From: Berberis thunbergii
Lineage: Eukaryota; Streptophyta; Magnoliopsida; Ranunculales; Berberidaceae
NCBI GenBank assembly: GCA_003290165.1
Contig: QNQO01002066.1
Location: 62,001-126,000, forward strand
Direction of reading: 5' to 3'
Length of the DNA: 64,000 bases
Shown piece by piece: positions 22,604-34,575 of the stretch. Position 1 is the stretch's first letter, and each line of letters opens with the position of its first letter. Position numbers and translations under genes: made by a program. The notes under the pieces are model-generated. The model worked only from the letters and a program-made list of their open reading frames with translations, ran no database searches and was not told the origin of the DNA.

Positions 22604-24330
22604 AAACCGTGAAACACTGAAACGTCGAAGAAATTAAAAAATTGGAATTGGGCATACGTGTAGAGCACATGTACGTATATGTACCAAAATAATTAGAAAA
22701 TAAATTTAAAAAAGGCAAGTGTGACAGAGTATTTGAAAATGAAAAAGAGAGCATTTTCACTAGAGATCCATTGTATACAGTGCAACAATTACATTACTTA
22801 TTAAAGCGATCCCATAAATGTCCTTAAATCTACATGGGACAAAAAAGTACATACATTTTTTTATTGGGGTATTTAATTACTTAATTAACACTCAATACTT
22901 GATTAAGACAAGAAGGAAGGGCAGGTATCGATGATTGCGACGCTACCGGTTTTAAGTTTGGGAGAAAAAAGATGCCCAACAAAATTTGAAGTAGTTTGCA
23001 GATGACCATTTCAGCTATTGAACGAAACTTAATGTCGAATAAACCGGCAGTAGATCCTACAACTATACAGGTTTTTGTTGCTGTTTTTAGAGTCAAAAAA
23101 TCTAGAGAGCCACAGAGGGGGCATTTTGTGTGTGTGATTGTATTTGATTAGGGCATTTTGAGCATCTCTAGGATGATGGAGGGTATTGAGTCTGGCTTAG
23201 CTCTCCAGACAAGTTCTTTTAGAGTTTATTTCAAACTCATGAAGCTGGCCCCCCCTGAACAATCAAGTTTTTTTAGAGTTCTCACTGCTCTACACCTACG
23301 CCTATCCCCTGAACAATGTGTCGTCGATATTATTCTCAACTTAAACACCACCTATCGTGTGGTCTGCACCTCCACCTCACCGACCAAGGCCCAACCTTGG
23401 TCCACTATACATGCAACCATATTATTGTCAACTTAAACACCACCTATTGGACCTTCCATCTGGGCCTAGGTGGTATGGGGTTTTTCCCAAAATGTCTCGT
23501 TGCTATTAGGGAGTGGATCATCTCTTTATAAACTTTTGTGATAACTCCTCCTTACTTAATGTGTGACTATTCAAGCCAATACTTTCCCAACACCAAGCAC
23601 ATCCTTTTAGTTTCATTTGATAAGTATGGATTTGATATCAATCCAAGTTCAAAATACCTGCTTAGTAGTAAGTTTGTGGCGAATGATAATACAAGTCTAG
23701 GATTCGAACCATGCTGACTTCAAGGCAATCATGTACTCTTGAACATCCCTTAATTTGATTACCCTTGGATTTACTTTTGCATTTTTTATCTTCAGATTTT
23801 TGGGGTGACGGTTTCGGATGGCAAAAAATAAACCATGGGCATATCGGAAATACAAGGACACTTTAAGACTGAAGTTTTTCCTGTTTGGATTTTATTTTCT
23901 TGCTCGACATATTTTTCCTGCAATTCCCATTTGTTATAGTTTTTCAATCCCAAAAGTTTGTCTTTGTAGACTCTACCAGTGGTAAATTTTGCTGAATAAA
24001 ATTTGCTTGTTCATGTTCAAATAGAATTAACTGGAAACTAAAACTTTCATTGAAGTACCTAATTTTCAACTATAACAAACCATTTTTAATTAAAATACCT
24101 AATTTTTCAAGATTGTCCTTGTTATTCATTGTTGGCATTCTCATCCATAAGCATTTCCCATGCCATCTGCGATAGGTTTACTTACTTTTTGTTTGGTTCT
24201 TAATCTAGATTGGGAGTGTACTATTTGACATTAAATTTAGGTGTTGGTACTTTGGTTACTTGATTGATTTAAGCTTTTTATAATTGCATCTTTGGTTATC
24301 TTCCATTGTCATATGTTCTTAGTCGCTCTT
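22604..24330. other. Noncoding spacer, old upstream flank of gene A
   Basis: Small blocks near 22720 (gacagagtatttgaaaatg) and 22895 (tacttgattaagacaag) resemble sequence upstream of gene C near 58855 and 58975. This may therefore be duplicated flank displaced by the insertion at 20.8-22.6 kb. The short open frames near 23.2-23.5 kb have no recognised domain. Confidence 0.4.
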
Positions 24331-24341
24331 ACAGTAAATAG

Positions 24342-26215
24342 ATGATATCAAAATTGTCTAGAGATTTTGTTTCTGAGATGTTGGGTCATCATCAGCCAAG
24401 TCAATTCTGTAAGAAAAGAGTTCTGCAAAAAGAAAAGGTTTTTATGCCCAATATGATTCTACTCACAGAAATATTTTGGGGAAAAAGTTTTATGCGTTTT
24501 ATGAAGAAATTAGAGAAAATATGTCTTTTTTACAATGGTATGAATCTGTATTTCTTCCAAGCATCAATGTTGTCAAAAATTCTTCAAAAACAACTTGGCA
24601 GTTGAAAAATAATTCTATCACAGAATCCATTTTGCCGCCTTTAAAAGAAATCAAATTTCAAACTCAAGGTCAGACTATTTCAGCCTTTCCTTTAAAAGAT
24701 TTTTCTTTTCAAACTGATTCAAAAGATATTTCCAAAATCATAGAGCAAAATAGTTATACAAATGTTTTGTTACATGAATTAGAGAAAAACTAATTGGAGA
24801 ATTAGACACTCCAACACAGTCTTTCATTTCAAAAACAAGTTACAAATTTTACTCCCTCTACCATATAACCAAATGTTCTCTCAACACCCACTTATCTCAT
24901 AGATGAGATCAATCAAAAGTTTGTTGCCTTAGAATTGCAAGATAAGCCTTCTTCATCCAAAAAAATCAACACCCTATCCAATCCCTCTCAATCTGATGAA
25001 TCAGATCATTATGATAATTCAGATCCCCTTTCTGAATTGGAAAAGCTTCAAGCTAATCCAATTAGATCATCTCAATATCGTCGTCCACTCGTCCCCATCA
25101 AACCAATCATCTCCCCACAACTAGTAATTTTTATCCTAGGTTGACTCTTCCTGATATGCAATATGAGGAAAAACCTCTTCAAACTTTTGGTTCATTTTCT
25201 ACAGGATCCATCTATACTTTGAACATAGATGGTCTCACTTAAGAAAATATTCTTGAAATTACTCAAGAAATGATCACGTTGGCATCTGCTCATCGCAGTG
25301 ACCACAAGATTGATCATCATATTGCCCAAATCATTATCACGGGATTTTCGGGACAATTAAAAGGATGGTAGGATAATTATTTTATACCAGTTGAACAGCA
25401 GCTCATCTTAATAGCAGTTAAAGCTGATCTAGCTGGTCAGCCTATTAAATTTGAGAATGGTGAAACTATATCTGACGCAATGTCAACCTTAGTATTCGCT
25501 ATTCTTAAGCATTTTATAGGTGATCCTTCTAAATTGCAAGATAAATCTCGTGATCTATTTATGATTCTTAGATGTCCCAAACTTAGCGATTTTCGCTGGT
25601 ACAAAGATGTGTTCTTAAATAAAGTTATGCTCCAATCTGAAGCTAACAATCCTTTCTGGAAAAGGAAATTTCTTTCTGAACTTCCCCCCATATTTGCTGA
25701 AACAGTTCGTGACAAATCACAAGCCCAATTTAATGGAGATATTCTATTTGAAAGACTTACATTTGATGATCTTATTGCTAAGATCAACGAAGTTGCCCAG
25801 CAATTATGCAATGACCTTAAACTCAAAACCTAACTCAAAAGGCAGAATATTTCAGGCCCTAAAGAGCTTGGATCTTTTTGTCAGCAGTATGGTTATGAGC
25901 CCATTAAGGCCCCTTCAAGTAAATCTCGACAAAGGTATAGGTCACATCTTGCACGTGCCTGTAAAACCAAACACCCATATGGCCCAAAGCCACATAAGCA
26001 TGCTTCAAATTACTATGACAGACCAAAAAAGCATGATACTCATAACCCCAAGCCTTTTCATAAAAAGACATAATAGCCCGGTCACTCAAAAGCCCATTTG
26101 CTACAAATGTGGTAAGCCTGGTCATTATATGCTAAAAATTGTCGTCTTCTCCAAAAGATTCAAGAACTGCAAGGTCTTGGAGACATTAAAAATATGTTCA
26201 CCAAATTATTGATTA
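24342..26215 (+). pseudogene. Pararetrovirus capsid region, broken
   Basis: Open pieces at 24342-24605, 24476-24793, 24935-25144, 25480-25833 and 25694-26212 switch frames. An acidic, Ser-rich part precedes the conserved capsid core around 25430-25830. The nucleic-acid-binding knuckle at about 26099-26150 shows C-x2-C-x4-H, but the last Cys is displaced by a frameshift. The same capsid part is present in reverse at 31565-30836. In the family this protein forms the particle and binds the genome. Confidence 0.7.
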
Positions 26216-26261
26216 ATTTTGAGTTTGATGATACCTCCTCCGATGATCCCAAATTTATCAC

Positions 26262-27397
26262 ATGAGATATAATTCTGAATCCTCTAGTAATACAGAAGAC
26301 CAGAATCAAGATCAAAATGTTAATGCTTGCGTTTGCAACACATTAACATCTATCAATATGCTATCAAGGTCTAAAGAAACAAGTATTCTTTTAGATTTTG
26401 TTGATCGTATTGATGATCCACAACTAAAACATGAGTATCTCACTCATATCAAGCAATCAATTACCAAAAAACCAATTCCTGAGATTATAAATCCATTTTA
26501 TAATCACAAAGAAATTATCAATAGATTTAAGACAACCCCTCATCAATCTGTTTCATTACAAGATTTGCAAGTTGAAGTCAATATCATGAAAAAGAGATAT
26601 ATAGTCTCAAGCAAGGTCATTCTTGGCTTGAACAAATGTTGGTGAACCAACCAACTCACAGCATGCAACCCTCTCCTAATATTCCTTCAACTTATAATCA
26701 AGTTGTTGATCATGAAGATAGTGATCCATAAGTTCTTCATGAAATAACAAAAATCAAATTTCATAAATGGTATATTAATATATATCTTGTTATCAACAAT
26801 GAATATACTATTAATACCACTGCTTTAGTTGATTTTGGAACATATTTGAATTGTGTTTCTGAAGGCTTAATACCTTCAAAATACTACAAAAGGACAAAAC
26901 AAAGATTATACACTACCAGTAGTGAATCTTTGATTGTTAATTACAAACTCACTAATGCTCACATTTGCCATGATAAAATCTGTATTAAGCATCATTTTAT
27001 CTTAGTTAAGAATATGGGTCAACAGATTATTCTGGGTACTCCATTCTTAACTACTATATACCCTTTTCAGGTCACTGAAAATGATATTCATACTCAGGTC
27101 CCTTGTGGAGACCTAACATTTTCCTTCCTCCTCAAAACCAAAGTTGTTGATGTTAATACTTTGAAACAAAAGAATTTCTTCATCAACTTCATCTCTAAGA
27201 AAATTCAACATCTAAATTCTCTTAAAGATGAAATTTTGTATCATCGTATTGATGAACAACTCAAATATCCCCATCTTCAAACTAGAATTGCCCACCTTCG
27301 AGAGCAGTTAGTTTCGGAACTCTGTTCTGATCTTCCCAATGCTTTTTGGCATAGGAAGAAACGTATGGTAAGATTACCATATGAACCAAATTTCTAA
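26262..27397 (+). pseudogene. Pararetrovirus protease region, broken
   Basis: Two open pieces (26262-26645 and 26846-27397) are separated by stops. The aspartic-protease loop is seen near 26826-26850 as VDFG, where the family has D-[ST]-G, so a catalytic-loop residue has changed. A later LGTPFL segment (about 27033-27050) is the usual flap/second-half mark. The region continues toward the reverse transcriptase start. Confidence 0.65.
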
Positions 27398-27448
27398 GAA
27401 TCAAAAATTCCTACCAAAGCTCGTCAAATTCAAATGAATTCTTAATTT

Positions 27449-28113
27449 ATGAAATTTTGCAAAGAAGAAATAAAGGGATTAATTTCCAAAAAATTAATCA
27501 CTCCCTCCAAATCCCCTTGGAGTTGCTCTGCCTTTTATTTTTGCAAAGTTGTTGAACTTGAAAGAGGTATTCTTCGTCTTGTCATCAATTACAAACCCTT
27601 GAACACAACCTTACAATGGATTAGGTATCCCATACCTAATAAACGATATCTTATTAAGAGACTATACTCAGCTCAAGTATTCTCTAAATTTTATCTTAAG
27701 TTTGGATTTTGGCAAATTCAGATTCACCCTCATGACCATTACAAAACAATCTTTAATGTCCCCTTTAGCCATTATGAATGGACTGTTATGTCATTCGGTC
27801 TCAAAAACGCGCCAAGTGAGTTTCAAAATATCATGAATGATATTCTCACTCCTTTCACCCATTTTTCAATGTGTATATCCATGATATACTCATCTTTTCT
27901 GAATCCCTAGCTGATCATTGGAAACATTTGTATCAGTTTTACAAAATTATCAAAACAAATGGTTTGGTTTTATCTCCAACTAAAATTGATTTATTTCAAA
28001 CAAATGTTTGGTTTTTAGGCCACAAAATTTATCATGGAACAATTATTCCTATTTCTAGGGCAATTGAATTTGCAGACAAATTTTTTGATGAAATTAAAGA
28101 CAAAAATCAGTAA
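27449..28113 (+). pseudogene. Pararetrovirus reverse transcriptase, broken
   Basis: The fingers and palm are clear in one frame at 27449-27910: SPWSCSAFYF, then RLVINYKPLN, then FWQIQIHP and FGLKNAPSEFQ. A frame change near 27880 leads into a second piece with YIHD at the place of the catalytic YxDD box, so the active site is altered as well as the frame broken. A KTNGLVLSPTKI segment follows. In viruses of this family the enzyme copies the pregenomic RNA into DNA. Confidence 0.85.
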
Positions 28114-28317
28114 CGTTTTTTAGGTTCTTTAAGTTATGTTGCAGACTTTTACAAAATCTTAGAGTTTTGCTTAAGCCTTTATTTGCTAGACTTAAGATAA
28201 ATCCAAGCCCATGGATTTCAGCCAATACCCAAATTGTCCGCCAAGTCAAAGCCCAAGTCAAGAGTCTCTCTTATTTAGGAATCTCTAATCCTATAGCTTT
28301 CAAAATAGTAGAAACAG

Positions 28318-28614
28318 ATGCGTCCAATTTATGATACCCAAGTCAATTACTCCACTGTAAAAAAAGAAGTTTTATCAATCGTTTTGTGCATCATGAAATT
28401 TCAAGATGATTTGATAAATCAAAATTTTTTACTTCAAGTTGATTGTAAATCTGCAAAAGAGATTTTAACAAATGATGTTTTAAATCTCATTTCAAAACAG
28501 CTTTTTGCCCGCTGGCAAGGACTATTGTCAGTTTTTGATTTCGACATTGAGTTTATAAAAGGAGAATCTAACTCTCTGGCAGATTTCCTGACAAGAGAGT
28601 TTCTTCAAAAATGA
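28318..28614 (+). pseudogene. Pararetrovirus RNase H, broken
   Basis: The domain begins before the open piece, with VETDAS in another frame near 28308-28325. It continues at 28318-28614 with a VDCKSAK central Asp region and ends in GESNSLADFLTREF, the typical C-terminus of the caulimovirid polyprotein. A frameshift right after the first catalytic Asp inactivates it. Confidence 0.75.
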
Positions 28615-29228
28615 GCTCCCAATCTTCTTCTTCCTCTTAGCCTCTGCCTTCTCCCCAACCTCAGACAAAAGCCCAATATGCTATAAAGCCTTCTGCTTCA
28701 AAACTCAAAACCCCTCCTTCTTATGCCCTTTCTCTTACAAATCTATACAATCCATTATCAAACACATAAGAATCTAATTCGGCAATGACAAGCTTTACAA
28801 AACCAAAATCATCAAAATCTCCAAACCCATACATTACAAAATCATCAATGGATCCAATCTCTCTGATAGAGCCATCTCTGTACTCTATCTCCAAATAACC
28901 AAATCTTTTAGCCAAACACCTCTTTAATCAAACAGATCACTTTGAAGAAGCAAATATCCTCAAAACTCGTGAGTTTTATGAATTCATACTAGTCAACACT
29001 AACTCAGTATTGATTACTCATCACAAAGACTCGACAAATCCCTCCAAAATCACCCATTCAAAATGTCAAATCCTTCAAATTCTCTCTGAATCTGACTTGA
29101 AACAGAACCTTCATTTCCACAAAATATTTTTAGTCTCCTACAATCCCCAATCCTACAATTACTATGATTACAAATTAGCCTGGTCTCGAGCCTTCCCGCT
29201 CGCTACCCCAAATTGTTCCCATTCTTGA
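28614..29228 (+). pseudogene. Pararetrovirus downstream ORF relic
   Basis: After the RNase H stop, an ATG begins a Ser-rich frame interrupted by stops at 28638-28640 and twice more. It then has a long tail ending near 29228 with YNYYDYKLAWSRAF. Florendovirus-type genomes have a second ORF of unknown function in this place. The assignment is from position only. Confidence 0.5.
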
Positions 29229-30148
29229 TTTTTCTTGTTTTGCAAGAAGTTCTCTTCAAAATCGATTCCTGTGTGGTTCCAACTTATATGGTGGAATCAT
29301 TTTGGTTATGTTCAAGACATTATGCCTTCCCCAATTCAAGAAGGATGGCAGATCTTCAAGTCAAGGTTTCAAGTTCCAATTTCGTCTTCAGAGCAAGTTT
29401 TTTCGCTCTGGTTCTTCATCAAGCTCAATCTAGGATGGATTTGTTGTTGGGATTATGTATTTTCCCCTCTTCCAGCTCCATGTCAATCTTCTCAGACTCC
29501 TCTCTAATACTGTCATCGGTGATTCAAATTCAAGTGGTGGTGTCAATTTTACCACTCCAATTTTACAAGAGAATTCGTTACAAAGTTCCTCCAAATCCAG
29601 GGTTCTTTCCCAAAGATTCAGGTGAACCCTAATCAATCTTCATCTCCAACAAAGCTTCTCAAGCAGCACATCAGAAAGCAGTTAAAGGCAAACCTACAAA
29701 AGTAGCTATTGGAAATTCTGTCGCAGATCTATTCCATGGATGGATCAAACGAAGAAGTTGATCCAATAGTTCCTGACAATGAGGATGATTGTTTTGGCGT
29801 CTTTTCGCCATTTGCATGATTCGTCCTCTCCATCAAGCAAAGCCATCTATGAGTCATCATGATTCTAAAAGCCATCATTACAAAAGTTACAAAATCATCA
29901 TCAAGCATCTTCCACCTTTACAAAACGACAACCAACTTTCGGTGCCTACTGCCAGTCTCTAAAGTCACGCAAGGAATCTGTCAACAGTTCTCGCACGCAT
30001 CAAAAGTGAATAGTATTCTCACTCAACCACTACAATCATTTCAAAAGCAAAGCATCTTCAACAAACATCATGATTATAAAAGACAAAGCTTCACCAACTC
30101 GAGAAGACTTATCTTCTCATCAATTATTGTATCTTTATTTTCTCTCAT

Positions 30149-30156
30149 TATATAAG
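30149..30156 (+). promoter_or_regulatory. TATA box of the pararetrovirus promoter, plus copy
   Basis: TATATAAG is followed by a conserved stretch of about 110 bases. The same box and stretch occur reversed at 32951-32958. Position after the last ORF and before the primer site fits the single strong promoter that makes caulimovirid pregenomic RNA. Confidence 0.6.
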
Positions 30157-30274
30157 CAAATGTTTTCTTCCTCTAGTAAACGTATCTGAAATCAATATAA
30201 TCTCTGAGATCTCTGGCATCTCTGGAATCTTCTCCTATGTAACCTTTATCTCCTGTAAGTATTATTTTCTTATA

Positions 30275-31565
30275 CCATTTATGAAATTCGATTTTTGTTA
30301 TTTCATGAAGAAATTGTGGATCATTATCTTCATGATCAACAACAACTTGATTAGAAGATGAAGGAATACAGAGAGGGTTGACTGTTGTAAGCTGGTAGGT
30401 TTATCAGCATTTGTTCAAGCCAAGAATGACTATGTTTGAGACTATATATCTTTTTTTTTCATGATATTGACTTCAGCTTGCAAATCTTGTAATGAAACAG
30501 ATTGCTGAGGGGTTGTCTTAAATCTGTTGATAATTTCTTTGTGCTTATAAAATGGATTTATAATCTCAGGAATTGGTTTTTGGTAATTGATTGATTGATA
30601 TGAGTGAGATACTCATGTTTTAATTTTGAATCATCAATACGATCAACAAAATCTAAAACAATACTTATTTCTTTAGACTTTGATAGCATATTGACAGATG
30701 TTAATGTATTGCAAACGGAAGCATTAACATTTTGATCATGATTCTGGTCTTCTGTATCACTAGAGGATTCAGAATTATATCTCATGTGATAAATCTAAGA
30801 ATCATCAGATGAGGTATCATTAGACTCAGAATTAATCAATAATTTGGTGAACATATTTTTAATGTCGAAAGGACCTTGCAGTTTCTGAATCTTTTGGGGA
30901 AGATGACAGTTTTTAGCATAATGACCAGGCTTACCACATTTGTAGTAAATGGGCTTTTGAGTGGTCGGGCTATTATGTTTTTTATGAAAAGGCTTGGGGT
31001 TATGAGTACCATGCCTTTTTGGTCTGTCATAGTAATTTAAAGGAGGCTTATATGGCTTTGGGCCATATGGGCGTTTGGTTTTGAAGGCACGTGCAGGATG
31101 TGACCTATACCTTTGTCGAGATTTACTTGAAGGGGCCTTAATAGGCTCATAGCCATACTGCTGACAAAAAGATCCAAGCTCTTTAGGGCCTTAAATATTC
31201 TGCTTTTTGAGTTGGGCTTTGAGTTTAAGGTCATTGCATAATTGCAGGGCAACTTCGTTGATCTTAGCAATAAGATCACTAAATGTAACCCTTTTAAATG
31301 GAATATCTCCATTAAAATGGGCTTGCAATTTGTCACGAACTGTTTCAGCAAATATGGGGGAAAGTCAAGAAAGAAATTTCCTTTTCCAAAAAGGATTGTT
31401 AGCTTCAAATTGGAGCATAACTTTTATTAAGAACACATCTTTGTACCAGTGAAAATCGCTAAATTTGGGACATCCAAGAATCATAAGGAGATCACGAGAT
31501 TTATCTTGAAATTTAGAAGGATCACCTATAAAATGCTTAAGAATAGCGAATACTAAGGTTGACAC
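30275..31565 (-). pseudogene. Pararetrovirus capsid/protease fragment, minus strand
   Basis: Open pieces at 31565-31365, 31408-31037, 31030-30836 and 30785-30558 match the plus-strand copy at 25480-26645. The zinc-knuckle coding bases near 30925 keep the full C-x2-C-x4-H-x4-C spacing, but they lie outside the frame of the neighbouring open piece. The match ends at about 30270 inside the protease region, where the inverted junction lies. Confidence 0.7.
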
Positions 31566-31695
31566 CGCATCAGATATAGTTTCTAGGTTGATATTACACT
31601 TGCCAGGTTATTGGAAGAGTAACTTGGTTCTAGTGAATTGTCTTTGGGACAATAACACTAGTCTTATCCTTGTTTGCCTAAAATAGGATAATATA

Positions 31696-32337
31696 TCATT
31701 TTTCAGATTCGTGCAAAGCACGAGGGCTCAATTGAGTCTTTATAGCTTTGTACATAATTTTGTAAATTAATGCCAAAGGTTCATATCCTGGTAACATATC
31801 GAAACCAAATGTTTGAATATTTAGCGTAAGTGTCTCAAGAACATTGGGGTCCTTGAGGGACACAAAGAAATTGAGGTAACAGTCAAAATAGATTTGACCC
31901 ATGGCTAAGGCAGACTCTGATATTCCTAACAGAGAATCCTCAAATCTGTGTGTCTACAGTCACAAAGAGTGATGAGAGCACAAGTATTGAGTCTTGTCCT
32001 AGTGAGGGGTTTGATTCCTAGTTGGATGAGACCAATATGGATGTGTTTGTATTCTTGTTTTTTGTAAAAATTGAAGAGTTTTGATTGAAAACAATTGTTT
32101 GGATTCTAAAGATCCATCAAGAGGTATTGTCTGTTCGACAATATCTATGAGATCTTCAGAATTTGATGAAAAAATTGATTGTGAAATCCCATAAATATTT
32201 TTGTAAGAGACTTCAGGGATTGACCATTTTTGTAAATTTTGTTCTACTTCTGAAATTTTGCATTCCATCCTATTTTGTAAATCAGGGTTTCTTTGTCTGG
32301 AGCTAAAAGCTCGGGTAAACTTTGAAAACAAAGACAT
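31696..32337 (-). pseudogene. Pararetrovirus movement protein, broken
   Basis: Two pieces (32337-31999 and 31902-31696) contain the N-terminal region and the core of a 30K-type movement protein, with GQIYFDCYLNF and then LTLNIQTFG as the clearest marks. A frame break separates them. The sequence then jumps to capsid, so the C-terminal part of the movement protein and the N-terminal part of the capsid are deleted. In the family this protein opens plasmodesmata for spread between cells. Confidence 0.7.
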
Positions 32338-32571
32338 GGTTTTGAAAACAAAAACATCAGAGAAAAATAGGCTGACATGAACACTGTAACCGGACCACCT
32401 ACAGCTGGACCACCAGAATGGGACCTCCTAACCCAACATATTGCGCCTTCTTGCGACTTACAAAGGGTATCCAACGGCTAACCAACATTCCCTATGGCTG
32501 ACCAATGCTATCAATGGCTGACCAATGTTACCTAGGAACTCACCGACACTATTCCTCCAGGAGAACAAAAA

Positions 32572-32587
32572 CATGACTCGGATACCA
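32572..32587 (-). other. tRNA-Met primer site of the pararetrovirus
   Basis: Minus strand tggtatccgagtcatgtt differs at two of 18 places from the tggtatcagagccatgtt complementary to initiator tRNA-Met used by Caulimoviridae. Its place between the leader and the movement protein is right for minus-strand DNA priming. Confidence 0.75.
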
Positions 32588-32950
32588 ATTTCTACCCAGG
32601 ATAACCCTAGACATAGAGACAGAGATAGGATAATGTAGAATATAAGAATTCAAACAAAATTTGAAATTGAAAATTTCTTATTCAATCTCTTATTTGGACT
32701 GATATCGCATCTAAGGAGTGTATCCCAAAGTTTTTGGGTACTTGGATGTTATACAGGTAGGTCACGCAGATAGATTGAACAATACTTAATTTGTAACTTA
32801 ACAAAACATTTACATGAATTTGGGAAGATGAAAATATTATTAATAAGAAAATAGTACTTACAGGAGATAAAGGTTACATAAAAGAAGATTCCAGAGATCT
32901 CAGAGATTACATTGATTTCAGATATGTCTACTAGCGGAAGCAAACATTTG

Positions 32951-32958
32951 CTTATATA
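32951..32958 (-). promoter_or_regulatory. TATA box of the pararetrovirus promoter, minus copy
   Basis: Minus-strand TATATAAG, followed by the same sequence as after 30149-30156 (gcaaatgttt, then gaaatcaat.taatctctga). Confidence 0.6.
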
Positions 32959-32965
32959 ATGAGAA

Positions 32966-33690
32966 AATTCCAGCCAAGTTATTTTTTTTATATAAAAACT
33001 AGTGAATCGGTATTACATATGTTAGGTTGATGCAACAAAGTCAAAACTTTTCAAGCTCCCATTACATTCGCTTTATCCAATTCTACATAATGCATATGTG
33101 AGCCCAGAAGAAAAGAAATATGAGTGAATTGAATAAAAAGAAGGTAAAAATAAGTGTGAAATTCGGGGATATGGTGAGATGAGAAAGTAGAGGAAGAAAT
33201 TCTAAAACTAAACATCAAGAAAATGGAGTATATTTTGCTCATTCATAGAACGTTGAAGTATTGTACTTGATAACGGAGAAATATATGGCTTCCTTTGGTT
33301 CACATATTTAAAACTCGTAGGTGGTAGAATATATTCTATGTTGGTGCTTGTACTTCCTTCGAGGCAATGCCTTTGGCACTCCTGTTAAAGTTATTAGGGA
33401 AAATTGCGATGTGAAGTGCTACCTATAGAAACAACTTGGGTCAGGATTTTCATAGATGTGAAGTTGGGTTTGGGTATTATGCAAATCGATTGATGAAGTT
33501 TGAAGGTGTGATTGAGCAAGGATGACAAGTCTACCTAATCAGGTCACGACTCTCTCCATTCCCCATTGTGGAGAGAGCCTGCAGAACAAGAGGGGAGATG
33601 GACAATACCTGAATTGGAGCAGAGATATTGTTGTCGGCACTGAATCAAATGGATTCAAACCCCATAGCTACGTTGTGCTTTGAGAAGGGG
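32966..33690. other. Spacer, possibly LINE 5' end
   Basis: No domain or repeat end recognised. The right part may be the leader of the LINE relic that follows. Confidence 0.35.
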
Positions 33691-33700
33691 TAGATACGAT

Positions 33701-34575
33701 GAACACCATTACTGGATCTATTGGCCAGGCAAGTAAGACTGGTCGTGAGGCAAGTGCAGTCCTTGCTGGTACTCCTACCAAAATGGATTGGGGATCGAAG
33801 TTCAAGCAAAACAGGTTATTGGAGACTTTGCACACGATTGAGGAATGTGAAGGTTGATCATAGGTAGCTTTGTGGTTGAGTTTGGCATATGGATATGTGA
33901 AAGATTATTTGGTAAAGGGTTGGGGAACTTGGAACTTTGATATGAGTATTCATGGAGACAAGAACTTTGTTTTCAAGTTCAGAGATGAAGGAGAGAGGAG
34001 TAAGGTCTGGAAATGGGTTCTATCCACACTGCCAGTAGATTATTCACTCTCAAAATATGGTCGCGATTGTGGATGAGGAAATGGAGGCATTCACGTCGGT
34101 GCCCGTTTGGGTAACCTTGAAAAAGGTATCATTATTTTTTTTGGAACCCAGAAGGTATCCAAAGATTGCTAATGCTATCGGAGTGCCTATTATGCTAGAT
34201 AAGGCTACGGAAGAGAAGATGAGGTTGGCATACGCAAGGGTGTCTGTAGAAGTGGATGAAGTGGATGTTAACAGTCAATTGCCAAAACTCCATGTGGTAA
34301 TCAATTAGGAGAGGATGAGAACAGTTAAAGTGGAGTATGCATGGGTTCCATTCAAGTGTGATACTTGTGCAAGATTTGGACACTTGAAACAACAGTGTCC
34401 TTGCAGCCATAACAGGATAATGAGGTTTTCCATCATACTAATACATTTCGGGAAGTTGAACAAGGTACTCACGAAAATAAGGATGTGGAGACAACTAGTG
34501 TCCAAGAAATTGAAGAAATTAATATCAACGTTTTGGAAGAAGGTCCTTCTCTATCTCAGGTTGAACAGTTCTTGA
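33701..34575 (+). pseudogene. LINE ORF1 relic (DUF4283 and zinc knuckle)
   Basis: Three open pieces in changing frames form one protein. 33870-34076 (VKGWGTWNFDMSIHGDKNFVFKF) is the DUF4283 nucleic-acid-binding start. 34057-34308 contains VPVWVTLKKV, IANAIGVPIMLDKAT and YARVSVEV, the usual middle. 34315-34575 has VKVEYAWVPFKCDTCARFGH and a knuckle C-x2-C-x4-H-x4-C. These mark the first ORF of plant L1-type non-LTR elements, which binds element RNA. No endonuclease or reverse transcriptase follows, so the element is truncated at the 3' side. Confidence 0.75.

Larger units (their letters stand above)
24342..30269 (+). mobile_element. Endogenous pararetrovirus fragment, plus strand
   Basis: In order, this fragment carries capsid, zinc-knuckle, protease, reverse transcriptase, RNase H, a downstream ORF and a promoter with start of leader, all as broken frames. 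The order and protein style fit Caulimoviridae, closest in organisation to the Florendovirus type found as fossils in many flowering plants. The movement-protein part is absent on the left. Frameshifts and stops occur in every domain, so this copy is not functional. At about 30270 it abuts a second fragment in the opposite orientation. Confidence 0.8.
30270..32965 (-). mobile_element. Endogenous pararetrovirus fragment, minus strand
   Basis: Read on the minus strand: promoter (32951), leader, primer site (32587-32572), movement protein (32337-31696), a large deletion, then capsid (31565-30836) and the start of the protease region (30785-30270). It overlaps the plus fragment in capsid, protease and promoter sequence with moderate divergence, so the two are separate copies or rearranged pieces of one family. 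Homology stops at about 32965. It is defective through the deletion and several stops. Confidence 0.8.

Noticed and set aside
23158..23531. Overlapping open frames of 71-92 codons
   Set aside because: Internal partial repeats (aacttaaacaccacctat twice) but no recognised protein or element ends.
24342..32965. Possibility that the pararetrovirus is intact or could be expressed as a virus
   Set aside because: Every coding region has stops or shifts, the protease loop and reverse transcriptase active box are altered, the plus copy lacks the movement protein, and the minus copy has a large deletion and no polymerase.
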